Below are positions 10,901 through 19,088 of a DNA stretch of 40,184 nucleotides, one piece after another (the first letter of the stretch is position 1; the number at the start of each line of letters is the position of its first letter). The DNA is from Rhizophagus sp. LPA8_4_AMF (taxonomy: Eukaryota; Glomeromycota; Glomeromycetes; Glomerales; Glomeraceae), in the NCBI GenBank assembly GCA_021464525.1, contig JADRCO010000267.1:1-40184 (forward strand), in the 5' to 3' direction. The notes under the pieces were generated by a model, which ran no database searches, was not told the origin of the DNA, and saw only the letters and a program-made list of their open reading frames with translations. The position numbers and the translations under genes were made by a program.

Positions 10901-13594
10901 AGAATAAATAAATTACCAGCTATAATAAATTTTTAAATAAAAAATTCATTAGTTTATTTTACATAACATATAAATATTAATAAATATTATATAGATGTAT
11001 ATAATATATAAATAATTTATAACTTACTGTTTCTATAAACTAAATAATAGATTTTAACAAAAAATTTAGTTAGTAAAAATTTAAATTATATATAAATATA
11101 TAAAAAAAAGTCTTAACTTACACCCTATATATATTATGAATAATTTATATAAAATTCAATTAATATTAATATTAGTATATAAATATTTAATATTAATCAA
11201 ATAATTTATAACTTACACCCTATATTAATTAATTATTTTAATTAAAAGAATTTAGTTAGTTTAAATTATAAATAAGTAACACAAATATATAATGAATAAT
11301 AAACAACTTACACTCTATTATAAATAATTATTTTAATAAGAATTTAGTTAGTTTAAATTATAAATAAACATTATACAAGTATGTAATGATAATTATAAAT
11401 AAATAACTTACTTTCTATATTGTTAAATATTTTTTGAATAAAAGTTTTGTTAATTTAAATTATATATAAATATAATATAAATATACGATTTAGAATTAAA
11501 TAAATAATGACTTACTTTCTATATTATTAAATTATTTTTTTAGGTAAATAATATAATTAAATTAAATTATCATTTAAATATCTAATAATATTTCATTATT
11601 ATATGTAATAGTAGAATAAATAAATAATTTACTTTCTATTATATTATTAAATGATTTTTTTTAAATAAATTATTTAATTAGTACTAAATAAATTTAATAT
11701 AAATGTAACAAATATAACACAAATACATTTATAAATAATTTGTAACTTACCAACTTAATAAATATTGAATAAATCAATAAAAATTTAATTAGTTTTAATT
11801 AGTAATATAAATATAGCATAAATGTACAATAATGAAATTAAGTAAACTTACAATCTAAATAAATTACCAAATAGTTTTTAAATAAGAGAATTAATTATAA
11901 AATATAATACAAATACGTAATAAAAGAATTGGATAAATAGCTTATAACTTACAATCTAAATTACCAAATAATAAAGAATTTATTAGTTTATGTAAAACAT
12001 GTAATAATATAAGAACTAGCATCTCCGTTTTGTGGGCGCGGTTTTATTAATACCACATGACTTGCAATATGGGTGTGATATTTATTTATTCGTCAATGTA
12101 CACGTGACTGGCGAGAACGCGCAAGCATATTTGTCTCAGCGACGTTTTTTTTGAGTAGTCTAATGCCTATTTGTCACGCCCGTGATGAAAAATACGCGCT
12201 CACAAGAGGGAAGCGCATAGAAATAAATAATAACTTACCAACTAAAATAAAATATCAAATAATTTTTAAAATAAATTAGTATGCAAATATTATATAAATA
12301 TGTAATAATAGAAATAAATAAATAACTTACTCCCTGCATAATTAAATAATTTTAAGTAAATAAAGAATTTAGTTAAAATTAGTATGTAATAATAAATTGA
12401 ATAAATAATTTATAACTTACTTTCTATATTATTACATAATTTTTAAATAAATATTTAGTTAGCTTATATTACATGTAGACTCAGCATTATATTATAAAAA
12501 ATAAATTATATATATATAACTTACCAACTATAATAAATTACCAAATGATTTTAAATAAAATTTAGTTAAATTTAAAACATATAGATAATAGAAATATAAA
12601 TGCACATAACTTACACCCTGTAATTTATCAAATATTAATTAATTAAATATAAATATTATTACAGCCAGCTCTCGATATAACGAACTCGAATTTTCTCATC
12701 ACGTGACATTTAACGTCAAATATTCCCCATTATAACTAAACAACAAAATGTTGGAAATTCAAAGGAAAAGGAAACTTCTAACCAATTTAACAATGAAATA
12801 AGTAACAATTAAATTTCTTAAATTATCATACCGAATTTGAGGTGAAGACCGGAGGGTTCGTTATATTGGGAGTTGACTGTACAAAGATATAATATATAAA
12901 ATTAAATGTATAACTTACAATCTAATTATTTAAATAAAGAATATAATTAGTTTGAATTAAATGTAAAGTATTAAGTAAATATAAAGGATTAAATAACTTA
13001 CCATCTATATTATTAAATAATTATTTAAATAAAGAATTTGTTATTTGAATATCATGTAAGATACAATAAAAATAAATAAAATGATAACTTACTAACTGTA
13101 ATTTTATTAATAAATTTAATTATAAAATATAATAAAATAAGTAATTCAACTATATTAATCAAATTACAAGATAACCTATTGACTTACGATCTAAAATGGT
13201 TAAAAAAAATATTTATAGTTAGTTTAGATGTGTATCATATAAGGTATAATAGAATTAAAAAACGTTTAATTTATAAATAATTATTTGTTGTTTTTATTTA
13301 ATAATTCTGTAAAATTTTAATTGTCCGGAGCAAAACGAATTAACAAAGGCTCCGAAAAATTTGTGGTCACGGGTGTTTCTCTGTCGCGCACGTGATCGTC
13401 AGCCAATAAAGTCGCAAATTATTTTTCTCCGTTCCCCTTTCCTAGTATTGCAGCTTGGGCATATTATAATTACCTATAGTTTCCTTGGTACTTGTTGAAA
13501 CTGGGTTTAATATATTGCAAATTTGTTTTAAAATTTTAAATTTGTATTAAATATTCATGCTATGTATTTTACCTTCGTCATTATTGTGGGTCAT
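629..13594 (-). CDS. Gene 1: predicted two-TM TKL protein kinase built from about 106 exons, about 100 of them 3 nt long
   Basis: Whole-gene model. Exon 1 is 13573-13594 (ATG, 22 nt) and exon 2 is 13474-13500 (27 nt). Then come 103 micro-exons from 13190 to 2129, a 1-nt exon at 2030, exon 1721-1946 and exon 629-1639 (stop 629-631). The exon lengths sum to 1614 nt, or 537 residues plus stop, with no internal stop and consistent phase throughout (phase 1 up to 2129, phase 0 at the last intron). The product has a short polar N-terminus, a charged and aromatic stretch, two transmembrane helices with a short loop, and a cytosolic-type kinase domain. It is inferred to be a membrane-anchored TKL kinase. 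An alternative is that the TM array and the kinase are separate transcripts; the in-frame join argues against this. Five MITE-like elements sit inside its introns. Confidence 0.75.
2030..5681 (-). other. Gene 1 micro-exon array, block D (second transmembrane segment and junction to the kinase)
   Basis: Exons: 5679 AAC, 5573 TTA, 5470 GAA, 5379 TAT, 5280 GGG, 5181 CTA, 5079 TTG, 4978 TTG, 4895 GCG, 4815 GGT, 4705 CTG, 4617 GAT, 4537 CTG, 4440 CTG, 4343 TTA, 4238 CTT, 4141 TTA, 4040 GCT, 3954 GGA, 3868 TTG, 3763 CTG, 3669 CAC, 3556 AAT, 3460 TAG, 3361 TTT, 3252 GGT, 3164 GGT, 3062 ATT, 2975 GGA, 2896 GAA, 2604 GAT, 2513 CGA, 2422 CAA, 2329 AAA, 2235 ATT, 2129 TTG, 2030 A. Phase-1 peptide: KLRIWAIVGGSGSAVTF, SWIAAQLVWWYW, RRSTKNFE. 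This is a second hydrophobic helix followed by basic residues, which fits a cytosolic stop-transfer flank. The TAG exon is read within Leu and Val codons. Confidence 0.8.
6946..7094. mobile_element. MITE-like insertion in a gene 1 intron
   Basis: Terminal inverted repeats TTACGGCATGATTTCCTGAC and, at the right end reversed, TTACAGACGGTTTCCTGAC bound about 150 bp of GC-richer DNA. The insertion interrupts a recognisable intron unit between the exons at 7143 and 6899. It has no coding capacity. No clear target duplication is visible. Confidence 0.7.
7395..7692. mobile_element. MITE-like insertion in a gene 1 intron
   Basis: About 300 bp flanked by imperfect inverted repeats beginning GTTTTTTATCGCACCCGCGA on the left and, reversed, GTTTTTTTCGCGCCTGCGC on the right. 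It lies between micro-exons 7732 and 7325 and expands that intron to about 400 nt. It is non-coding and clearly different in composition from the surrounding AT-only intron sequence. Confidence 0.68.
9249..9392. mobile_element. MITE-like insertion with about 31-bp inverted repeats in a gene 1 intron
   Basis: The left end, ATTGCTAAATATCACCGC followed by TGGTGATTGTCACC, mirrors the right end (reversed ATTGCTAAATCTCACTGC followed by AGGTGATTCTCACC). An inner pair, GGGCAGAAT...ATTCTGCCC, extends the hairpin. It sits between exons 9430 and 9172 and leaves both splice sites intact. It is non-coding. Confidence 0.75.
9430..11039 (-). other. Gene 1 micro-exon array, block B (12-nt exon plus 16 triplets)
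   Basis: Exons: a 12-nt exon 11028-11039, then 10917 CTG, 10828 CAC, 10745 GGT, 10654 GGT, 10505 ATG, 10412 ATC, 10314 TCT, 10196 CTG, 10110 GAA, 10016 AAC, 9918 AAT, 9814 ATT, 9723 TCC, 9618 GAA, 9522 ATT, 9430 GGA. Phase-1 translation is FYRNTARWYDLSGKQYFRNW. At 11028 an internal ATAG would give a 5-nt exon and a stop. The upstream ATTTAG acceptor gives 12 nt, a multiple of three, and keeps the frame open, so that boundary was chosen. One donor (10917) is GTAATT and one (9430) is GTAAAT; the others are GTAAG. Confidence 0.8.
12016..12220. mobile_element. MITE-like insertion in a gene 1 intron
   Basis: Imperfect terminal inverted repeats: left CTAGCATCTCCGTTTTGTGG then GCGCGG; right, reversed, CTATGCGCTTCCCTCTTGTG then AGCGCG. 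About 205 bp, GC-richer, located between micro-exons 12239 and 11953. No open frame. Confidence 0.65.
12662..12879. mobile_element. Tc1/mariner-type MITE with TA target duplication in a gene 1 intron
   Basis: The ends CAGCCAGCTCTCGATATAAC and, reversed, CAGTCAACTCCCAATATAAC form inverted repeats that continue GAAC. The element is flanked by TA (12660-12661 and 12880-12881), the duplication typical of the Tc1/mariner superfamily. 218 bp, non-coding, inside the intron between exons 12919 and 12615. Confidence 0.82.
13320..13472. other. GC-richer stretch in the long second intron of gene 1
   Basis: Contains CCGGAGC...GCTCCG (inverted pair around 13324-13359) and a run with TGGTCACGGG and CGCACGTGATCG. 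It lies between exon 2 and the first triplet exon and looks like another inserted element, but its ends could not be defined. Confidence 0.4.
13474..13594 (-). other. Gene 1 exons 1 and 2 (start codon region)
   Basis: Exon 1 (13573-13594) reads M-T-H-N-N-D-E plus one base and is followed by donor GTAAAA. Exon 2 (13474-13500) follows an acceptor ending CCCAG and reads V-S-T-S-T-K-E-T-I plus one base, with donor GTAATT. Both end in phase 1, as the micro-exon array requires. The start was chosen because gene 3 on the other strand (39468) has the same layout: a 22-nt first exon ending in G, a first intron opening GTAAAA with a shared ATAGCATGAATAT stretch, and a second exon opening TTTCAA. The intron from 13473 to 13191 is long (about 280 nt) and holds a GC-richer stretch (13320-13470) that may be an insertion. 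Confidence 0.72.
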
Positions 13595-13599
13595 TATTT

Positions 13600-15650
13600 T
13601 ATAATTCTTCCTAAAAAGACAGCGTGTATATAATTATATTCTTTATAAACGCTTTTATTAATATGGGGTATATATATGGTTGTTTGGGTAATAATATTTA
13701 TGGCAAAACTAGATGCCAAGCTTTCAGGAGAATGTATTACAAGAATATGCAATCATAATTATTTTGATCACAATCACAACAATCACAAACGGAACGCGAA
13801 AGTATAGGACTCTCCCGGTAATATTGTCCCCTATTATGCGACAAGAACGATATATTTACATCACAAACACTAAAAATAACATGCACGACAAAATAATTAC
13901 AAAAATAAGGGGAAAGAAAAAAATATCCAATAATTATGGCATGCTAAATTTTATTAGAAGTGTAAAATCTTCCGTAATTTCGATTATAATTTATAATATG
14001 CGATAACGGATATGTTATACGAACAATAAAGAAACTAAAAAAAAATATAAATGTCTGATCTTAAAAGTAACAAGTTAGTATCTTTTATTAAATATAAATT
14101 TTTACTTGACTATTACTGAATTAGATTAACATCGTGTTCCGATTTCATATTGTACGAATTTTTTGAATTTTCTTGGTTACATCACTAACTTGTAATATAC
14201 TTAACTTTCTTGAAATGTCCAAATTTGTTAAATACACACTATTATATAATATAAAAAGAAGCTAATAATAATAATAATAATAATAATTAAAATAAAAATT
14301 GACCAATCACATTTTAGTATCTTTCGACATCAATATTATCCTTAAAAACACCACCCTTTTATTCTTCTTTAGATAAAATATATAAAATTATTCAACGATT
14401 TTGATTTATTGCGTTCGGTTAATAATAACTAACATTTATTACATTCGGGTAATAATAACTAATTTATTTATAGTCACACATCCGTTGTTTATAGTAACGT
14501 TTGATCGGGATTAATGAGAGAGATTACCGAAGTGTACAGCAAAAGTGTACGACTTCGGCAGAATTTTTTTTTGTATTGTACGACATATGTTTAATATTGT
14601 ACATCAAAACTATTGTACAAAATTGTAAAATGTACGACTATTCTTTAATAATAATTATTATTATTTGTATCAATATTTACTGTATAGTGTTACTCTCAAT
14701 TAAATTGTATATTTTTTGCGAACCAGTTTATTTTTATAAACAAAAAAATTCAGGCGTTATTTTTTAATAAAGTGGTTCCAGATTTTTTTTTTTAGTTGAA
14801 AAATTGCTTGTATCATTTTTAATTAAACATAATTAGATTCTGGGATTTTTTAATCCGATTATTATATGATAATTTTAATTTATTGAAAGTGTACAAAGAA
14901 TCTTTCCTGATTATGAACTAAGTATACAACAAATTTTTTGCTACAAATTGAGTGTACGGCGGATTTTTTTTTCTTGTTGAATATTAAGTGTACGACGTAG
15001 CTGCTACACGTGATCATCTAAAAGGAAATTCGTACCACACATTACGACAAACCTTTTTGAAATGTACTGGGTTCTATCATGGTATATTCAGAGGCCCTTG
15101 ATCCAAATTTATTCCTTCGGAGAACTTGTTATATTTTAAGTTTAATGAATCTTGTTAAACGAGAATTTTATCGAGAAGGTATCGTTCGGAGAACATCGTA
15201 GAGTTGACACATATACATATCTGATATACATATAGCAGAACGTTATTTCCCGCAGATATTTTAAGACTTTTTTACTTCATTTAGTTATACGATAATTAAG
15301 AAATTTTTAATAATTGTAAATTATGATGAGGTCTATAATATTGTGTAAAGATATAATTGTCACTAAAACCATCTTCCGTTTTGACTTTTTGTTTAATAAA
15401 AATTCATTTATATAATATTTATCTTTTATATTATCTATCGATAATAAATAATATATACTTTCTTACGCCTTTAGAATATAATTAAAAATTTATCATGTTA
15501 ACCCCTTCTCATTAAAAACCAATATTATCAGCAACTAGATACCCATTACAGGCATTTGGAAACGACTGGCTAATTATGTATATGTATAAATACATTAAAT
15601 ATCGGATTAATAAATGAAGTATATTTGTCTAATGTAAGTTTGTATTAAAT
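13600..15650. other. Noncoding region upstream of gene 1
   Basis: No gene is supported. Short open frames at 13713-14006 and 14501-14767 on the plus strand are isoleucine/tyrosine-rich and look like chance. An (AAT)n microsatellite runs from about 14263 to 14287. From 14520 to 15005 the motif GTGTAC(G)AC recurs at least seven times, suggesting decayed repeat material. The first 100 bp or so should hold the gene 1 promoter, but no confident element can be named. Confidence 0.6.
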
Positions 15651-15653
15651 TCG

Positions 15654-15938
15654 CCCTATAAAAAAAGAAAATCTGGAATTTGTCCGGAAAAATATGGAAA
15701 ATGTCCGGAAAATTTTGGTGCGTCCAGAGAATATCCGGAAACGATCATGTTTTGGAACATTTTCAGGACACACGATTCCAGACAAATTCTGAACAAATTC
15801 TGGAGTGTCAAGAAAATGTCCGGAATTTGTGTGTCCGGAAAATGTTCCAAAACGTGATCGTTTCCGGACACTTTCCAGACACATGAAAATTTTCTGGACA
15901 ATTTGTTGACATTTTCCAGAAATTCTTTTTTTATAGGG
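15654..15938. mobile_element. MITE with TCG target duplication
   Basis: The ends are perfect mirror images for about 16 bp: CCCTATAAAAAAAGAA at the left and its reverse complement at the right, followed by related TCTGGAA motifs. The copy is flanked by TCG on both sides (15651-15653 and 15939-15941), a 3-bp target duplication. Inside, short TGTCCGGAAA-type motifs recur on both strands, so nearly the whole 285 bp can fold on itself. Overlapping open frames here are by-products of the repeat. Confidence 0.82.
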
Positions 15939-15941
15939 TCG

Positions 15942-17230
15942 TGTAAAGAGAAAATCGTGATAAAGCTTTTCTCATTATAATTATTTGTTGAGAATTTGCC
16001 AATACCTGAATCTACTGATCGATCCTATAACCGTTCACCATTGTAAATGGTGATAAATAAATTTTAATTAGTTTTCATTTAACGTAAGAATTCATTCAGA
16101 CATTTAGTTACGTAAGTGGGTCTAATCTTATTAGCCGTTGCGGTGAACATGATTATTGTAGATCATAATAAAAATATGCATGGAATGTTAATCATAACGA
16201 ATCAGCCCTTGAATTGCGTTATTCAAACTAAGTTTATTACCTTTACATGTCTTAACATGTGGTTTCTGCCTGGATTTATTTCTTATTAATCAACCTACGT
16301 CTTTAGAGTACGTGAATAAAATAACTAATTATCAGAAACTTGTGAACAATAAACGTCATAATTTTACTTAATTGTTTTGAATTATTTTGGTTTATTATAA
16401 ACACAGTATATTGGAAAAAAAGCTAATTTTTTAACGAGAAGATTCGCGCTAAAAATTGGGGTCATCAAAGTCGCTACGCCAATAAAATTCTAATCGATTC
16501 TTAAAATCAAAAATTGAGATATGACTATTATTTTGCATTTTTTTTTTTCAAAATATAATAATATAAAAATCAATTTTTTTTTTTTTAGAAATAAAAATTT
16601 GTTTATAGTGATAAAAAAGAGTGACAAATAATTCTGAAACTCCATTCAAAAATATATCAGATATACTAATAAGTTTTTCATTTAGAACTTGCTAGAATCA
16701 TCAAAATAAGATTTTGATAGTTCGCTTTTTTCAAAGCAATTTTTTTAGTAAAATCAAAAAAAATTTCTTGGCATGTTACACATTTTATATAATAACGTTC
16801 CTATTAATTGTTCTTTTTACGGAATTTTAATTACCTGAATAAGTCCGTAGAGTTTTAATATAGAAATAGTTGTATCAGTGTTGTTATCATTCAAGGTAGT
16901 ATTTTGTGGTGTGATAGTTTTGTCGTGTTCCGTTGTTTCAGACACGCTGTTGTCTATATTCTGTAGAAGTATTTTGTTTTTTACGTGGGTTGATATTATT
17001 TTGTTTGGTGGAAAGTTATGTAATACCTAACTTCTTTTCTATTATTGGTTGACTCATCTCGTGAGGCGGGTATTAATTTTTTTTTGGTTGTAGTGTTACA
17101 GGAAACTTTACTTGATATTATAAAGTTTGAAAAGAGTTGACTCATTTGAGTCATTTCATCTGCAAAGGCATTTGTTTACTTGTTTAGTCACAAGTACTAA
17201 ACTACTATTTAAACTACTATAGAACTAATT
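15942..17230. other. No gene seen
   Basis: AT-rich sequence with long A and T runs (16540-16590) and no open frame or splice pattern that could be tied to a protein family. Confidence 0.5.
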
Positions 17231-17700
17231 ACAAAATGGTAAGTATTATGGTGGGATGAGTCATATTTATTTATAGCAAAAAAAAATTTCTTAAAAAAAT
17301 TACTCATACGAAAAAAAAATTGCTCATGTGAAAAAAAAAATTACTCATGTGAAAAAAAATTACTCATAAATTTGTGGTAATTGTGTAATTATTATATAAA
17401 GTAAGTGATTCAAAAAAATATTATTTATAAGCATTACATTTTGGCTTTTCAGATAACTTCCCTTGCTTTTTCTGTTCTTTCTCTTCCCTTTCACTCTTAA
17501 CATTTCCTTACTATGCCAGCTGAAGCTCCAACTGGCATCAGGCGAGTACCACCAAATGACATTGTTCATCCACAAAAGATTGATAATATATATGACAGGA
17601 AATAATAAATCCAGAAATAAGATTGCAAAGTTGAGCACATGAACAATCATAAATCTTTCTAGGTTTTGGTTCAAAAAACTTGATGGTAAAATTATAACAT
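17231..17700 (+). pseudogene. Possible remnant of a spliced gene, unidentified
   Basis: An ATG at 17236-17238 is followed at once by GTAAGT, as in genes whose first exon ends at the start codon. The next clear acceptor (TTTTCAG, ends 17452) opens only a short frame, ITSLAFSVLSLPFHS, then a stop. A second fragment from 17514 reads MPAEAPTGIRRVPPNDIVHP and ends after about 30 codons, with further broken frames to about 17690. It looks like a decayed gene; the family is not recognised. Confidence 0.3.
17289..17369. repeat. Short tandem repeat, about four copies of a 20-24 bp unit
   Basis: The unit is approximately ATTACTCATGTG followed by a run of A. Variants have CATACG or GCTCAT. Copies are adjacent and differ mainly in A-run length. 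Confidence 0.8.
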
Positions 17701-18229
17701 AAAGTCAAGTTATTGTAATACTCACAAGAAACAGTTTGATATTGTAATCATCCATAAGTAATACAGCTCATGCTATGCTGCTATGCTATTTACTATTAAT
17801 AGGTTTCATGAAGAAATTCTGATAAATAACTTACAGAATAGCAGAAAAGGTTCAGATTGTATAAGGTTATAAAGCAACTTTTTAAGACAAGGGTAGTATA
17901 ATAAATCTATTAACAACTAATAAAGGATGGAGAATCCTGTATTCTTGAACACTGAAACCAAACATTTATCATATATTTTACAAAATTTATAATAATTATA
18001 ATAGTCTTACTATTATATAATAGTTTGGTCTTAATGAAATCATATTTTCTGATGAGAAATAGACATATACTAAGATATACTGCAGTAAGAATTTTGATTT
18101 ATCAAGCATTTATATCTCACAATTTATTAGATTCTAATTGATAAAAATTAATGATAGAAATTAAACAGTGGCCACCTCTTTCAGTTCATTTATATGACCT
18201 GTATAAATGCCTGCTTTATCAAATAATTG

Positions 18230-18640
18230 CTCAGGATGGAAGAATTACTTCAAAGGCTAACAGACAGTATTAATCCTATATTTGAAGATTTTATGTAATT
18301 ACATCTAATATGTATTTGTGAAATACATATAGAAAGTGAAACGTTTCAATATTTTTTTTGCATGAGATATTTCAGAAGCAAGTATAAAGATTTAGACCAC
18401 ATTTATTTTAATCATAGTGGTAAAGATCTTATGCAATATTTCCATGTTTTATTGTTAACTTTTGTATTTGAAAAGGTGATATATTATCTCTATGAGTATA
18501 CTGAGGATGCTGTACATTTTGCTATATCACTTGTATATTATGGATTGCTTAAAATTCCAGAATCTGCAGAAGCTATGGTATTAATTATTGATGAAAATAT
18601 CATTCAAAGCTTAATTTTAATACAATTATAATATGTATGT
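18230..18640 (+). pseudogene. Possible degraded coding fragment, unidentified
   Basis: A frame from 18236 reads MEELLQRLTDSINPIFEDFM and stops. A second frame, 18362-18631, reads RYFRSKYKDLDHIYFNHSGK and on to LKIPESAEAMVLIIDENII. The amino-acid composition is more protein-like than the surrounding noise and codon use is balanced, but no family is recognised and the two pieces are out of frame. A decayed transposon gene is one possibility. Confidence 0.3.
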
Positions 18641-19088
18641 CATCAATCCAAATAGTTTTTATTTTTGAATCTCTAAAAAAATTTAATGCTCATTCTAGTG
18701 AAATTATTGCTGATTATTTGAATAATAAATCTATTTTGAAATGACAATCATAATTTATGAATGTTGAGAGTAAATAACATTTTCTTTGTGATGTATTCAA
18801 GTGGAATGAATGAGTGTTACAACATTTAGATTTGATTACTTTTTCTTGAAATATTTTAAACCTTTTTATTTTTTTTATTTACAATTTACTTTTACAAGCA
18901 GCACTAAAGAAATAAATTTTATATAAGCAAAATATTCATATTAAGTTAAATTTTCCTTTATTAAAATAACAAAAATAAATAAACAAAATATCCTATATAA
19001 AGATGTTGCAAATGATGTTTGCATGATTTATTGATCCTTTCCATAAATCTATTGATAACTCATCAACAGTTAAAATTTAGTAAAATAA

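Larger units (their letters stand above)
11122..13190 (-). other. Gene 1 micro-exon array, block A (18 triplet exons)
   Basis: Each site reads AG-NNN-GTAAG on the minus strand. Exons (lowest coordinate, triplet): 13188 ATC, 13093 TTA, 13002 ATG, 12919 ATT, 12615 GGT, 12525 TTG, 12421 AAA, 12331 GGA, 12239 TTG, 11953 ATT, 11852 ATT, 11751 TTG, 11633 AAA, 11516 AAA, 11412 AAA, 11312 AGT, 11217 GGT, 11122 GGT. Read in phase 1 after exon 2 they encode DLNDWFERIDYFEKKKWW. Read in phase 2 the first dozen codons contain five stops. Intervals are about 90-120 nt, except where MITEs lengthen the introns between 12919 and 12615 and between 12239 and 11953. Gene 3 encodes the matching SLTNWY at the same place. 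Confidence 0.8.

Noticed and set aside
11028..11033. A 5- or 6-nt exon using the ATAG acceptor next to 11033.
   Set aside because: It creates an immediate stop in phase 1 and breaks the phase. The upstream ATTTAG acceptor gives a 12-nt exon and an open frame.
2030..13190. Reading the array as a minisatellite, a centromeric or noncoding satellite, or a CRISPR-like array.
   Set aside because: The 3-nt variable part is too short for spacers, and the repeat edges coincide exactly with splice consensus. The variable triplets form one open frame with membrane helices, and longer variants are multiples of three. A plain satellite explains none of this.
13713..14006. A 97-codon plus-strand open frame.
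   Set aside because: Ile/Thr-rich composition, no recognisable domain, and position in the presumptive gene 1 promoter. It is probably chance in AT-rich DNA.
15645..15901. Three overlapping open frames of 68-81 codons on both strands.
   Set aside because: They lie entirely within, or at the edges of, an inverted-repeat MITE with TCG target duplication. Frames on both strands mirror each other because of the palindromic structure.
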